A stretch of 64,000 nt of DNA from JAWKNZ01 sp041391425 (GCA_041391425.1 JAWKNZ010000006.1:1-64000), one strand, 5' to 3'. Counted from the first letter of the stretch, positions 21,531 through 30,873 are shown. The notes: generated by a model from the sequence alone, not told the origin. Numbers and translations are program-made.

Positions 21531-23948
21531 ATGACAAAAAAAATAGCTGGCAAAAAAACAACGACAAATAAAAAAACCAATAAAACCTCGAAAAAAACGA
21601 CTGCAGCATCAAAAAAGAAAACCACCACAAAGCCTAAGGCAGCCAAAAAGGCCGTTACAAAAAAGAAAACTAAAGTAACTCAGGCCAAGAAAAAGAAAGC
21701 TGCAGTAGCTGCAGCTACAAAGAAAAAGACAACGAAGAAGAAAAAAGCTACTTCTAAAACCACAAAGAAGAAAGCCTCTAAGACCTTAACTGCAGTCAAA
21801 AAAGCGGTGAGTCAAATTAAGAAAAAAGCTTTAACATCGACTTCGAAAAAGAAAACAAAGCCCTCAACTAAAAAGTCGAAGGCTACTGCATCCTCTTCAA
21901 AAAAAGTGACAAAAAAGAAAACAACGACCAACAAAAAAGCTTCTAAAACTAAGAAAAAGGTTGCTATTAAGAAAAAAACCGCCAGCACTAAAAAAGAAAC
22001 GGCCAATGAAAAAACACTCAAGAAAAAGTCCACAACAAAAGCGAGTCAAACAGTAGAAGCATCACCAGCTCCTGTCAGTAGCGAAAAAAGTAATGCTCCT
22101 ATAAGCGCCAAGGCTCCAAAAATTAAAAATGAAAAATCGGGAGAGGCTAACAAAGCCCAAGCTTCAAAAGCAAAGCCATCAAAAGAAACTGACTTTTACA
22201 AATTAATCAATCAGCTAAAGGCTAAGGCTAAATCAAATGAAGGTGTTATCTCATTTAAAGATATCAACGAAATATTACCTGATAAGAAAGCGTTGGCCCC
22301 AGAAGTATTAGATGAAATTATCATTACTTTGGGTGATATGAATATTGAAGTCGCTGATTCCGACAAGAAGAAAAGTGAATTTCAAGTTAGTGAACAAGAT
22401 TCGTTAGAGTTTGATGACGACAGCGATGACATTCCTGATACGGATACGGATACGGATACATCCTTCAAAAAAGAAGAAGAGCGAAAGTCTGTTTCGACTG
22501 ATTTGGGGCGCTCTAACGATCCGGTCCGTATTTATTTACGCAAGATGGGAAGTGTCTCTCTCTTGTCACGCGAAGGCGAAGTTGTTATCGCTAAAAAGAT
22601 TGAAGCAGCTGAAAATCAAATTCTTGAAAAACTCTTAAACCTAAAAGTTGGTGTTGATACAATTATAGGTGCTGCTGAAAAATTTGTTAGCGGCGAAATA
22701 AGGATGAAGGCTTGGATCAAGGGATTTGATGACGATGAAGCTTCTAATAATGAAGAAATTCACGAAGAAAAAATAAGAGCAGCCACAGAAGAATTTTTGC
22801 AAATTTATAACGAATATGATGCCTTAAAGCAAAAGAAGGCAACAGCAGGCAAGCAAAAAGAAAAGCTTGAAGCTCAAAAAGAAAAAATGTTCACTGCCTT
22901 AAAAAACCTAAATATTAACCGTAAGTTAATAGCAAGCGGTATTGATCAACTCGCAAATTACGCGAATGCAATTCGTGAAGCTGAGCAAGACATGGTTTAC
23001 TATGCCCGGCGGTTGCGTACAAGTGTCGCCGAGTTAACAGATTATATTTTAAAATCTCCTAATGTCCCTTATGGGCATGCAACTGAAAGGGAGTGGCAAA
23101 GGGTAGTTAGAAACTTTCAAGCCGCCTTCGATACAAACAACCGTTGTGTACAAGAAAGCGGTATGGATATCGATGTACTAACCTCCATATATAACGACTT
23201 AGTAAGCCATCAAAAAGAAGCAGACCTTGCTAAAAGAGAATTAGTTGAAGCCAACCTAAGATTAGTTGTCTCTATTGCTAAAAAGTACACTAACAGAGGT
23301 TTACAGTTTTTGGACCTAATCCAAGAGGGTAACATTGGCCTAATGAAGGCGGTAGAAAAGTTTGAATATCGCAGAGGCTATAAGTTTTCTACCTATGCTA
23401 CTTGGTGGATCCGCCAAGCCATAACAAGAGCGATTGCGGATCAGGCTCGCACCATACGTATCCCAGTACATATGATTGAAACTATTAACAAACTTATCCG
23501 CACAAGCCGCTATCTGGTACAAGAAATGGGGAGAGAGCCAACCCCAGAAGAGATCGCAGCAAGAATGGAAATGCCACTAGATAAGGTTAGAAAGGTTCTT
23601 AAAATTGCTGTAGAGCCTATTTCACTTGAGACTCCAATTGGTGAAGAAGAAGACAACCATATTGGTGATTTCTTAGAAGATAAAACTACGGATTCTCCAT
23701 CTGATTCTGTTATTTCGGACTCTCTTGGTGATCAGACGACCAGAGCATTGGCGACTTTAACTCCTAGAGAAGAGAAAGTCCTTAGGATGAGATTTGGTAT
23801 TGGTGAGAAAAGCGACCACACTTTAGAAGAGGTCGGACAAAACTTTGATGTAACACGCGAAAGAATCAGACAAATTGAGGCCAAGGCCCTCAGAAAGCTG
23901 CGTCATCCTTCGCGTTCGAAGAAACTGCGAGCTTTTATAGAATCGTAA
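21531..23948 (+). CDS. rpoD: RNA polymerase primary sigma factor RpoD with histone-like N-terminus
   Basis: The main sigma factor. From D330 the sigma70 regions are in order: 1.2 (DPVRIYLRKMGSVSLLSREGE), non-conserved region, region 2 (LVVSIAKKYTNRGLQFLDLIQEGN, FSTYATWWIRQAITRAIAD), region 3, and region 4 ending REERIRQIEAKALRKLRHPSR-like. The first 200 residues are extraordinary: almost only Lys, Thr, Ala, Ser (KKTTTNKKTNKTSKK type), resembling histone H1-like tails, followed by an acidic stretch with a TDTDTDTD tract from a six-base repeat (about 22440-22460). A region 1.1-like piece (LINQLKAKAKSNEGVISFKD) lies about 225-270. The ATG follows AGAGG. At 805 aa it is far longer than the usual 600-700. 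Confidence 0.96.
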   Translation: MTKKIAGKKTTTNKKTNKTSKKTTAASKKKTTTKPKAAKKAVTKKKTKVTQAKKKKAAVAAATKKKTTKKKKATSKTTKKKASKTLTAVKKAVSQIKKKALTSTSKKKTKPSTKKSKATASSSKKVTKKKTTTNKKASKTKKKVAIKKKTASTKKETANEKTLKKKSTTKASQTVEASPAPVSSEKSNAPISAKAPKIKNEKSGEANKAQASKAKPSKETDFYKLINQLKAKAKSNEGVISFKDINEILPDKKALAPEVLDEIIITLGDMNIEVADSDKKKSEFQVSEQDSLEFDDDSDDIPDTDTDTDTSFKKEEERKSVSTDLGRSNDPVRIYLRKMGSVSLLSREGEVVIAKKIEAAENQILEKLLNLKVGVDTIIGAAEKFVSGEIRMKAWIKGFDDDEASNNEEIHEEKIRAATEEFLQIYNEYDALKQKKATAGKQKEKLEAQKEKMFTALKNLNINRKLIASGIDQLANYANAIREAEQDMVYYARRLRTSVAELTDYILKSPNVPYGHATEREWQRVVRNFQAAFDTNNRCVQESGMDIDVLTSIYNDLVSHQKEADLAKRELVEANLRLVVSIAKKYTNRGLQFLDLIQEGNIGLMKAVEKFEYRRGYKFSTYATWWIRQAITRAIADQARTIRIPVHMIETINKLIRTSRYLVQEMGREPTPEEIAARMEMPLDKVRKVLKIAVEPISLETPIGEEEDNHIGDFLEDKTTDSPSDSVISDSLGDQTTRALATLTPREEKVLRMRFGIGEKSDHTLEEVGQNFDVTRERIRQIEAKALRKLRHPSRSKKLRAFIES

Positions 23949-23965
23949 TTTTATATTTATTTTTG

Positions 23966-23994
23966 TTGCCGAAATTCTTTTCTCAATGTTTAAT
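23966..23994 (+). promoter_or_regulatory. Promoter of the tRNA gene
   Basis: TTGCCG (-35, 23966-23971), 17-base spacer, TTTAAT (-10, 23989-23994, five of six matches). The expected start is some 6 bases before the tRNA at 24008. It lies just after the rpoD stop. Confidence 0.5.
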
Positions 23995-24007
23995 ATGCTT
24001 TCAAAAC

Positions 24008-24084
24008 GGGGCCGTAGCTCAGTTGGTTAGAGCAGGGTGCTCATAACTCCAAGGTCCCTGGTTCAAGTCCAGGCGGCCCCACCA
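24008..24084 (+). tRNA. tRNA with CAU anticodon (Met, or Ile2 decoding AUA)
   Basis: A complete 77-base cloverleaf: acceptor GGGGCCG/CGGCCCC, D-arm GCTC...GAGC, anticodon loop CTCATAA, T-arm CCTGG TTCAAGT CCAGG, and encoded ACCA end. The anticodon is CAU. The body resembles both elongator tRNA-Met and tRNA-Ile(CAU), which is modified to lysidine to read AUA; AUA codons are frequent here, so both are possible. Initiator identity is unlikely (paired first acceptor bases). The anticodon stem GGGTG/CTCCA has only three Watson-Crick pairs, with G27-A43 and U30-U40 mismatches. Confidence 0.93.
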
Positions 24085-24088
24085 AAAA

Positions 24089-24122
24089 AGAAAAGCCAGC
24101 TATAATAAGCTGGCTTTTTTAT
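24089..24122. terminator. Bidirectional terminator between the tRNA and the Amt-kinase gene
   Basis: Stem AGCCAGCT/AGCTGGCT (24094-24101 and 24108-24115) with a 6-base loop, preceded by an A-rich run and followed by T6AT3. It works as an intrinsic terminator on the plus strand after the tRNA, and with TTTTCTTTTTT on the minus strand after the kinase gene. Confidence 0.88.
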
Positions 24123-24168
24123 TTAAGAACCCAAACAACAGATCTACTTTAAAATATCAACTCGAACT

Positions 24169-27042
24169 CTAAACAGCCTTCTTAATATCCCTTTCGGAAA
24201 AAGACTCATCCAAAAGCTTATTATTTGTATAATTTTGTTTTATAGATGAAAGTTGTCTAAGAATCTTTTCCATAAAATTAATCAACGTTTCCATCGACTC
24301 ATCAGTAAAAATCACTTCTGATTCCATCCTCAAATTTTCAGCAACATATTTATTTGCATATCTCTCAACAATAAAAACCAAACTATTGATTATATCTTTA
24401 TAACGTTTTGAATATTCTGAACGAAATTTTTCATTGCCATTATTTTGATTTGAAAAATGGTTCGTAACAATTAGTAAATCCAAATGAAAATCTACAAAGG
24501 TACAACTATCAGGCATCAAATCAAGATACACAACTTCAGCATTCAAGTGCTCGGTTAAAAGTTTCCCCAAGCGGTCATGATAATGATTTTGCGAGCGCAA
24601 AATTCCGATATTTGGTTTGGATTTCTTAAGAGAAATTTTAAAAGTAGATCCTTTACCAAGTTGAGAATCACAGTACAATACACCAGAGTGAGCACTTATA
24701 ATCTCTTTACATATCGTCAATCCTAAACCACTGCCTTTTTCGCCTTTAGTTCCTTTAGTTGAACGGATAGCGCTAGCCCCCATGAGAGTTTCTCGGACTT
24801 CATCGCTCATTCCTACTCCATGATCACGTATAGAGATAGTATGGCTATCATCTCGAGCCTGAAAAATATCAATTGTGCTATTATTATGGGAAAATTTAAC
24901 AGCATTAGAAATTAAATTTGAAATAACCTCTCTTAATAATGCACGGTCTGCAAAAACAGTTGCTCTGTCATCTATGTCTGTTACAATCTTTATGTTCTTT
25001 TTTTCCAAAGAAAACTCACTGTTTTTCACAGACTCTACCACCACTTCATCAATACACAATAGCGTTTTATTAAGACAACTTGCACCAGAGCGTAAACGAG
25101 TCAAAGACAATATATCATCAATTAAAGTATTCATCCTATAACAAGACTTGAGGGCTATATTCAAATTTGCTGTAACTTGAGATTGGCTAAAAGGGACAGA
25201 ACTATCTGTCGAGATTTGTAAATAATTTATACTTAAACCCAAAGGAGATTTTAAATCATGCGCAACTAAACCGACAAACTGATCTTTAAGCTGATTAGCC
25301 TTTTCCGCCTGCTCTTTTAATCTTAAGAGTTCAACTTCAAAAGCTTTATTTTTAGATATATCACGAATTATAAGAGTAAAAGTTGGACCAAGATCAGTCA
25401 TTATTGGACATATTGATATACTTAAATCAATATCCTGATCATTACGATTAATTTTAATCTCTTTAGTAATAGCTGCATCTCTTTCAGAAATAGTAGAATT
25501 TGACAATAACAGTAAAGACTTTTCTAGAAAATTTTCTTCATTAAAAAGTGATGGCAATAAATTTTTTATCGATGATCCAATGACATTATTTGCAGAAACA
25601 GCAAATATATGTTCAGCTTCTTCATTACAATGAGTTATTATAGACATTCGATTTACAATAATAATACCTTCATTGACTTGTTCAAAAATAGTCCTAAAAA
25701 ATGGTTTAGTGGCAGATTCAAGCGAATCTATCACTTTATTATATTGACGTGCGATCTCTCCAATTTCTGTGTGAGGTTCCTCAGCTATCCTTTTTGACAA
25801 ATCTCCTGATGACTCTTGCTCTCTCATCGCTTCAAGGAGTCTATAAATTTCCGTTGTTTCTCCATGCTCTGAATAATTGAGGCCTGATAATTCATCTTTT
25901 AGTGATACCCGCAATGGAATGTAACGATTGACTACACGTAAGAAAATATAAGGAATAAAGAAAGCCCATAAAAATGCTACTATAATACCAAGTAACTGCA
26001 CACCCAACTGATCAATTCGAGATAGATCTTGTGTAAAGCGATCTGTAGATCCAAAAATAGCAACGGCTAACGTTCCCCAAGCACCTCCACCTAAATGCAC
26101 AGGCACCGCATCCACCGCATCATCAATCTTAAATTTCTCTAGCAAGCGTGACGTTATTCCCATACTTACCATTCCGATCGCTCCAATTATAATAGCTTGG
26201 TATGGAGAAACCATATGGCAACTAGCAGTAATCGCAACTAATCCACTAATCATACCGTTCATAATGAGGACGATATTAATCGGCTCTTTATGTTTTATCA
26301 TATAATATAGTAATGGCAGTATAAGGCCTCCCACTCCTCCCAGTACAGTATTAAAAATTATAGGTAAAATCATTTCATCATAACGGAAGTTACTACCACT
26401 ATTAAATCCAATCCAAGAAATTGCTAAAATAATACTCCCAGCAATAGCCATTGGTAAATTGCTACCCGAAATGCGTCTAGGCTTACCTGCAACTGGAAAA
26501 CGACCAAATCTAGGACCAATAACCAATAAAACAGCTAACGAAAGAGCTCCTCCAATAAAGTGAACCACAGACGAACCGGCAAAATCGATAAAACCGATTT
26601 CCATCAGCCATCCTTTCGATGATCCATAATGAATGCCACTCCATGTCCAACGCCCAAAAACGGGATATAAAATTCCCGCAATAATGGCAGTCAACATCAT
26701 ATGCCATCGAAAAGTGATCCTTTCTGAATTCGCCCCAGAGATAATTGTTCCAGCTGTGGCGCAATACAATAGCTGAAAGAGAAAAAAAGTAAGAAACCAT
26801 GTGTCATCAGTTTTAAATGAAGTAAGAGAAAAAATCTCCGATACATTCAAAGGCTCATACATTAGATGAAAGCCCACAATAATAAATAAAACTGCAGAAA
26901 CCCCAAAATCGGCAACATTCTTTGCAGCAGTATTAATTGAGTTTTTGGTTCTTGTAAGTCCCGCCTCCAAACATAAGAAACCAGCCTGCATCATAAAAAC
27001 CATGAAGGAGCACAAAAGAAGCCAAAGGATCTCTATATTCAT
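24169..27042 (-). CDS. Ammonium transporter-sensor histidine kinase fusion
   Basis: A 957-aa protein. Residues 1-400 form an Amt/Rh channel (11 predicted helices): LLLCSFMVFMMQAGFLCLEAG, pore twin histidines in DFAGSSVVHFIGG and VPVHLGGGAWGT, the WIGFNSGS segment. The F107-equivalent of AmtB (in FQLLY) reads Tyr. A linker with the usual Amt tail (GLNYSEHGE) leads to a HAMP-like helix (DLSKRIAEE...), a PAS domain (about 450-565), HisKA with phospho-acceptor H595 in VAHDLKSPLGL, and HATPase with N box NLISNAVKF, IRDHGVGMSD and GSGLGLTI. About 150 residues after the ATPase resemble a degenerate receiver but lack an obvious phospho-Asp. Fusions of this class (for example Amt5 of Kuenenia stuttgartiensis) are ammonium sensors. 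No response regulator is adjacent. Confidence 0.93.
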   Translation of the reverse strand: MNIEILWLLLCSFMVFMMQAGFLCLEAGLTRTKNSINTAAKNVADFGVSAVLFIIVGFHLMYEPLNVSEIFSLTSFKTDDTWFLTFFLFQLLYCATAGTIISGANSERITFRWHMMLTAIIAGILYPVFGRWTWSGIHYGSSKGWLMEIGFIDFAGSSVVHFIGGALSLAVLLVIGPRFGRFPVAGKPRRISGSNLPMAIAGSIILAISWIGFNSGSNFRYDEMILPIIFNTVLGGVGGLILPLLYYMIKHKEPINIVLIMNGMISGLVAITASCHMVSPYQAIIIGAIGMVSMGITSRLLEKFKIDDAVDAVPVHLGGGAWGTLAVAIFGSTDRFTQDLSRIDQLGVQLLGIIVAFLWAFFIPYIFLRVVNRYIPLRVSLKDELSGLNYSEHGETTEIYRLLEAMREQESSGDLSKRIAEEPHTEIGEIARQYNKVIDSLESATKPFFRTIFEQVNEGIIIVNRMSIITHCNEEAEHIFAVSANNVIGSSIKNLLPSLFNEENFLEKSLLLLSNSTISERDAAITKEIKINRNDQDIDLSISICPIMTDLGPTFTLIIRDISKNKAFEVELLRLKEQAEKANQLKDQFVGLVAHDLKSPLGLSINYLQISTDSSVPFSQSQVTANLNIALKSCYRMNTLIDDILSLTRLRSGASCLNKTLLCIDEVVVESVKNSEFSLEKKNIKIVTDIDDRATVFADRALLREVISNLISNAVKFSHNNSTIDIFQARDDSHTISIRDHGVGMSDEVRETLMGASAIRSTKGTKGEKGSGLGLTICKEIISAHSGVLYCDSQLGKGSTFKISLKKSKPNIGILRSQNHYHDRLGKLLTEHLNAEVVYLDLMPDSCTFVDFHLDLLIVTNHFSNQNNGNEKFRSEYSKRYKDIINSLVFIVERYANKYVAENLRMESEVIFTDESMETLINFMEKILRQLSSIKQNYTNNKLLDESFSERDIKKAV

Positions 27043-27541
27043 TAGTTATTCACCTATTACACGGTATACTACCATCTTAGTAAATTAGAAAATAGTTTCA
27101 AAAAATGGGTGATATTACTGATACATTGAAACTCGATTAACCAATGATTCGGTATTTCCCTCCATAAGTTTAGATAACCTAAAATCGACTCAAATTTGGT
27201 TAATCTGTAAAATTTTATAATTAATCTTTATATCATAATGCATAAAATACTCCTTAAATCTCGGTTTTAAAGATTTTTAATTAACATCCGAATTAAACAA
27301 CAATGGCCTTGTCAAGTAGGATAAGTGAACTCAACTTTATTTATTTCAGACTGAGCTTAACTTGGAAAGATCAGATGGATTTGATGCCAAAAGACATAAA
27401 AAGTATCGATATTATATGATGAGTAGTGATGAATTTTTTTTTGAATCAATCTAAAAAACACCATATGCAAGGTTAACTCCAAGGGTAAAGTTTTTATATT
27501 CAGCAAATTCGATAATATTAAGATTTTGAGAGGAGATTACT
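27043..27541. other. Divergent intergenic region between the Amt-kinase and cheW
   Basis: About 500 very AT-rich bases. It must hold divergent promoters. No coding frame, stable hairpin or known regulatory site was recognised. Confidence 0.4.
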
Positions 27542-28024
27542 ATGACATCGGAATTCGAACTTCACGATGGCGATAGGTTTTTAAATTTTGTACTTGGTGA
27601 TAACCAGTATGCAATTCCTTTACTAACAGTAGTAGAAGTAATAGCAGTACCGTCTTTTACTCCATTTCCAAAATCTCCAAAATATTTTGTAGGCATTACG
27701 GACCTACGTGGTCAAGTTATACCTGTCCTAGATTTAAGAAAGAAGCTGGGAATTGAGCTTTCGAAAGATAATTCCAATGAAGCAGTGATTATAATTAGGT
27801 TAGGAGAATATTCGCTCGGTGTTCTTGTTGATTCTGTCGAATCAGTTTTAACTCCTAAAAGTGACGAGGTATCTCCCCCTCCCTCATGGTTATATGAAGA
27901 TTCAAGCTTTATTCTGGCTGTTTTTAAGATGAATTTGGGTATGGTATTATTAATCGATATTATCAATATCCTAGATCAAAATGACTGGAAAAGTTTAAAA
28001 AAAGCACTTGGCAAAGCTGCATAA
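27542..28024 (+). CDS. cheW: Chemotaxis coupling protein CheW
   Basis: A 160-aa single CheW domain: FLNFVLGDNQYAIPLLTVVEVI, GITDLRGQVIPVLDLRKKLG, LGVLVDSVESVL, then a hydrophobic strand LGMVLLIDIINIL. CheW bridges chemoreceptors and CheA. AGAGGAGA lies 5-8 bases before the ATG. It stands alone on the plus strand, divergent from the ammonium-sensing kinase; cheA and receptors are not in the window. A hairpin (28047-28086) follows. Confidence 0.9.
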   Translation: MTSEFELHDGDRFLNFVLGDNQYAIPLLTVVEVIAVPSFTPFPKSPKYFVGITDLRGQVIPVLDLRKKLGIELSKDNSNEAVIIIRLGEYSLGVLVDSVESVLTPKSDEVSPPPSWLYEDSSFILAVFKMNLGMVLLIDIINILDQNDWKSLKKALGKAA

Positions 28025-28046
28025 ATAATTAGACATCGATCATGAC

Positions 28047-28086
28047 ATCTTGTTTCTCTCTAATTAAAAGTCCCTAGAAACAAGAT
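28047..28086 (+). repeat. Stem-loop after cheW
   Basis: Arms ATCTTGTTTCT (28047-28057) and AGAAACAAGAT (28076-28086) are perfect 11-base complements with an 18-base loop. No T-run follows, so a terminator is possible but not clear. Confidence 0.4.
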
Positions 28087-28207
28087 AAATGCTCATCAGC
28101 CAAATTTATTCAATCATAAAATACCTAAATAAGTTTATTCCAGTATATTAACACGAAGACTTTTTATAAAGAGGCAATTACTTAACAAAATATTGGTATC
28201 AATCGCT

Positions 28208-29209
28208 ATGAAAGCTTATGCAATTTTAAAATATGGAAAAGATCCTCTTGAACTTATTGAAGTTGATAAGCCTAGTGCAACTTCAAATGAGGTATTAGTT
28301 AAAGTTTGCGCAGCTAGTATCAATCCAATAGATTTTAAAATCCGCAATGGAAAGGTCAAAATATTACTTCCGTATGAATTACCATTAATTCTTGGAAATG
28401 ATTTATCTGGAATAGTCTGCGATATTGGGAGCAATGTAAATAAATTCAAAATTGGAGATCCAATATATGCAAGAGTACCTAAGCATAAGATAGGAACTTT
28501 TGCAGAATTTATTGCTGTCGATGAAAGTGCAGTTGCCATAAAACCTCCCTCTTTAACTTTTGAAGAGGCTGCTTCTATACCTTTAGTCGGGCTGACCTCC
28601 TACCAAGCTATTAATGATATATTAAGGTTACAATCTGGGCAGAAAATATTTATCCCAGCAGGCGCAGGCGGCGTGGGGACATTTGCAATTCAATTAGCAA
28701 AATCACTGGGCGCATATGTAGCGACAACAGCAAGTGAAGCAGGTAGAGATCTAGTTAGTTCACTCGGAGCTGATTTAATTATCGATTACAAATCAAACAA
28801 ATTTGAAAACTATTTAAAAGATTATGATGCAGTTTTTGACACATTAGGTGGCGAATCATTAAAAAGATCTTTTCAGATTTTAAAAGAAGGAGGTAAAGTT
28901 GTCTCAATTACAGGAATGCCAAATTCTAAATTTGGAAAAGACTATGGTGTAGGATTCTTTAAGCAAATCTTATTTGCATTGCTAACAACACACCTGACTA
29001 TTTTAGAAAAAAAATATGGAGTTGAGTATATATTTTTATTCATGAAACATAATGGTGATCAGCTAGAAAAAATTAGTGATTTAATAGAACAGAAAAAAAT
29101 AAAACCTATAATAGACCGCATCTATTCATTCTCTGAAACTCAGAAAGCAATATCCTATTCAGAGTCAGGTAGAGCCAAGGGGAAAATTATAATAAAAGTT
29201 TCCTCTTAA
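28208..29209 (+). CDS. Zinc-free MDR family oxidoreductase (quinone reductase-like)
   Basis: A 333-aa medium-chain dehydrogenase/reductase. N-terminal GroES-like part (MKAYAILKYG, SINPIDFKIRNG, LILGNDLSGIVCDIG, FAEFIAVDE), then the Rossmann NADP site IPAGAGGVGTFAIQLAKSLGA. The zinc ligands of true alcohol dehydrogenases are absent, so it is an NADPH:quinone reductase or enoyl reductase type; substrate unknown. MKAYAIL is the standard family start, so ATG 28208 is chosen over an upstream TTG. Confidence 0.85.
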   Translation: MKAYAILKYGKDPLELIEVDKPSATSNEVLVKVCAASINPIDFKIRNGKVKILLPYELPLILGNDLSGIVCDIGSNVNKFKIGDPIYARVPKHKIGTFAEFIAVDESAVAIKPPSLTFEEAASIPLVGLTSYQAINDILRLQSGQKIFIPAGAGGVGTFAIQLAKSLGAYVATTASEAGRDLVSSLGADLIIDYKSNKFENYLKDYDAVFDTLGGESLKRSFQILKEGGKVVSITGMPNSKFGKDYGVGFFKQILFALLTTHLTILEKKYGVEYIFLFMKHNGDQLEKISDLIEQKKIKPIIDRIYSFSETQKAISYSESGRAKGKIIIKVSS

Positions 29210-29426
29210 GACACGGCTTAAGTAGTAAATACTTGCATATCCCTATATTTAGTTTCTGTCATTTCAGCATCTTGCATTTTCAAAGTATCAGTGCTCGCTG
29301 GCACAGCCCGAACAATATAGATGAATCCCACTGATTTTATTGTGGAAGTCACGTTAATTAAAGTTTTTTCTATAGATGCCGATATGTTGTATGTGAAGTA
29401 TTTAAGAGTTTTTCAGGAGTCAGAAT

Positions 29427-30533
29427 ATGGATATGCGGCTTAGCATCTGCACGTTAAATATAATCACTCTAGGAATTGTTTTATCTAGTTGTAATGACAG
29501 TGCAGACTTCTCAAGCAGAACTCCGACTAAGAAACAAAACTCAGAGAAGCTAGAAGTAGAGCAAGCCTCAGATTCAAGCTTTGACTCTAATCCTACATTT
29601 GATCCAAACGCACCCAATAATGATAGTAATTCAAATCAAAAGACCAAAAGTGAAGATGATCCGGTCACAAGTATTGAAAATACGGAAAACAAAGATGGAT
29701 CGATTACGGAAAAATTTATCGGACGCCTCCGGGCTGAAACCAACTCGAAAGTTGATTTAGTATTTGCTGTAGATACTTCTGATAGTATGGATGCTGAACG
29801 TTCTATGCTTGCACAAAATTTAACACAATTTCTAAGAGAGCTTAGTGCTGAGAACAAGATTGATTATCAACTATTATCGATAGGAGGAGGTGTTACATAT
29901 CCTGCTGACGCTGACCAAAGCCGTTTCGGATATGTCGGCCTTGAAGTCGATAGTGATAGTGCCTTAGCTAGGTTTAGGCAGCTGTTAGGTGATCCTCAAA
30001 AATATTCGAAGCTGCCGTTTCGCGAGGATGCAAGCAAAGAGTTAGTTGTGGTCACAGATGACAACTCTGGAGTAACGGGCCTTGACTTTCTTAATTTCTT
30101 ATACGCCAATGCCCAAAGAATGGGAACATTACATTTTAATGGCTTTATCGGCCTTGAAAATAGTGTTGATGCAGGAAAAGGTGGTCCTTCCTGGTGCGGC
30201 ATTAGACGGATTGGCAGTGAGTATCTTGCTATCGAAAAAGATCCAAAATATGGCGGAAAAATGTTCGATCTGTGCACTGCCGATTGGAGTAAATTGCTAA
30301 AAGACCTTGCAAATAGAATTGTTAGGGTTAACGCACAATCTGAATTTGTAGTAACAAAAGGCACTATTGACTCATCAAACGATATCAAAGTAAGCATAAA
30401 CGGCGTCGATAAAATCCGCGAAGAAGAGTGGGTACTAAATGTCGATAAAAATATGATCGTATTTAAGCCAGAACATGCTCCAAAGTCTGGAGAGGTTGTG
30501 ACAATTACATATCAAATGTCTGTAAAATCATAG
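29427..30533 (+). CDS. VWA-domain lipoprotein
   Basis: A 368-aa protein with a signal peptide and lipobox (GIVLSSC, Cys at about 21), a Ser/Asn/Asp-rich linker (residues 25-95) and a von Willebrand A domain at about 108-290. The metal-ion-dependent adhesion site is seen as D116-T-S118-D-S120 (VFAVDTSDSMD), with a later VVTDDNSG. The C-terminal 70 residues look like a beta-sandwich (VKVSINGVDKIREEEWVLNV). An extracytoplasmic binding role is likely; partner unknown. GGAG precedes the ATG. Single gene. Confidence 0.8.
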   Translation: MDMRLSICTLNIITLGIVLSSCNDSADFSSRTPTKKQNSEKLEVEQASDSSFDSNPTFDPNAPNNDSNSNQKTKSEDDPVTSIENTENKDGSITEKFIGRLRAETNSKVDLVFAVDTSDSMDAERSMLAQNLTQFLRELSAENKIDYQLLSIGGGVTYPADADQSRFGYVGLEVDSDSALARFRQLLGDPQKYSKLPFREDASKELVVVTDDNSGVTGLDFLNFLYANAQRMGTLHFNGFIGLENSVDAGKGGPSWCGIRRIGSEYLAIEKDPKYGGKMFDLCTADWSKLLKDLANRIVRVNAQSEFVVTKGTIDSSNDIKVSINGVDKIREEEWVLNVDKNMIVFKPEHAPKSGEVVTITYQMSVKS

Positions 30534-30873
30534 TAAAAGGGCAATTCTGGAGAATGATTTCTCCTAAATGGCAAACTTTTAAATTCGTTTCTAAAATCAA
30601 AGCAGACATTTATAAACATAAATAGTTGGGCAGTTACTTCGAAAGTGCCCAATACTCGAAGACCAGAAGCTCACATTGAAATAACACTTCAACCGTTTAA
30701 GCCCAATTGCTCCTCTTAGCTATGTAACTCTACCACAATTTATTATATTCATATCTTTGTTTTCTGACAAAAATGATTTATAAAAATATTTGATTATTTA
30801 AAAATTTCTTTATAATTTTAAATAATCATCTTAAAAAGCACAGGATAAAAAATTATTTTATAGGCTGTAGAAA
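30534..30873. other. Intergenic region upstream of the FkbM gene
   Basis: About 340 AT-rich bases, increasingly AT-rich toward 30840. A tiny stem (GGAGAA/TTCTCC near 30549-30564) follows the VWA gene. Nothing else recognised. Confidence 0.4.

Noticed and set aside
21531..22100. Separate histone H1-like gene fused by error to rpoD
   Set aside because: The frame runs without break into the sigma regions and the ribosome site is only at the far 5' end.
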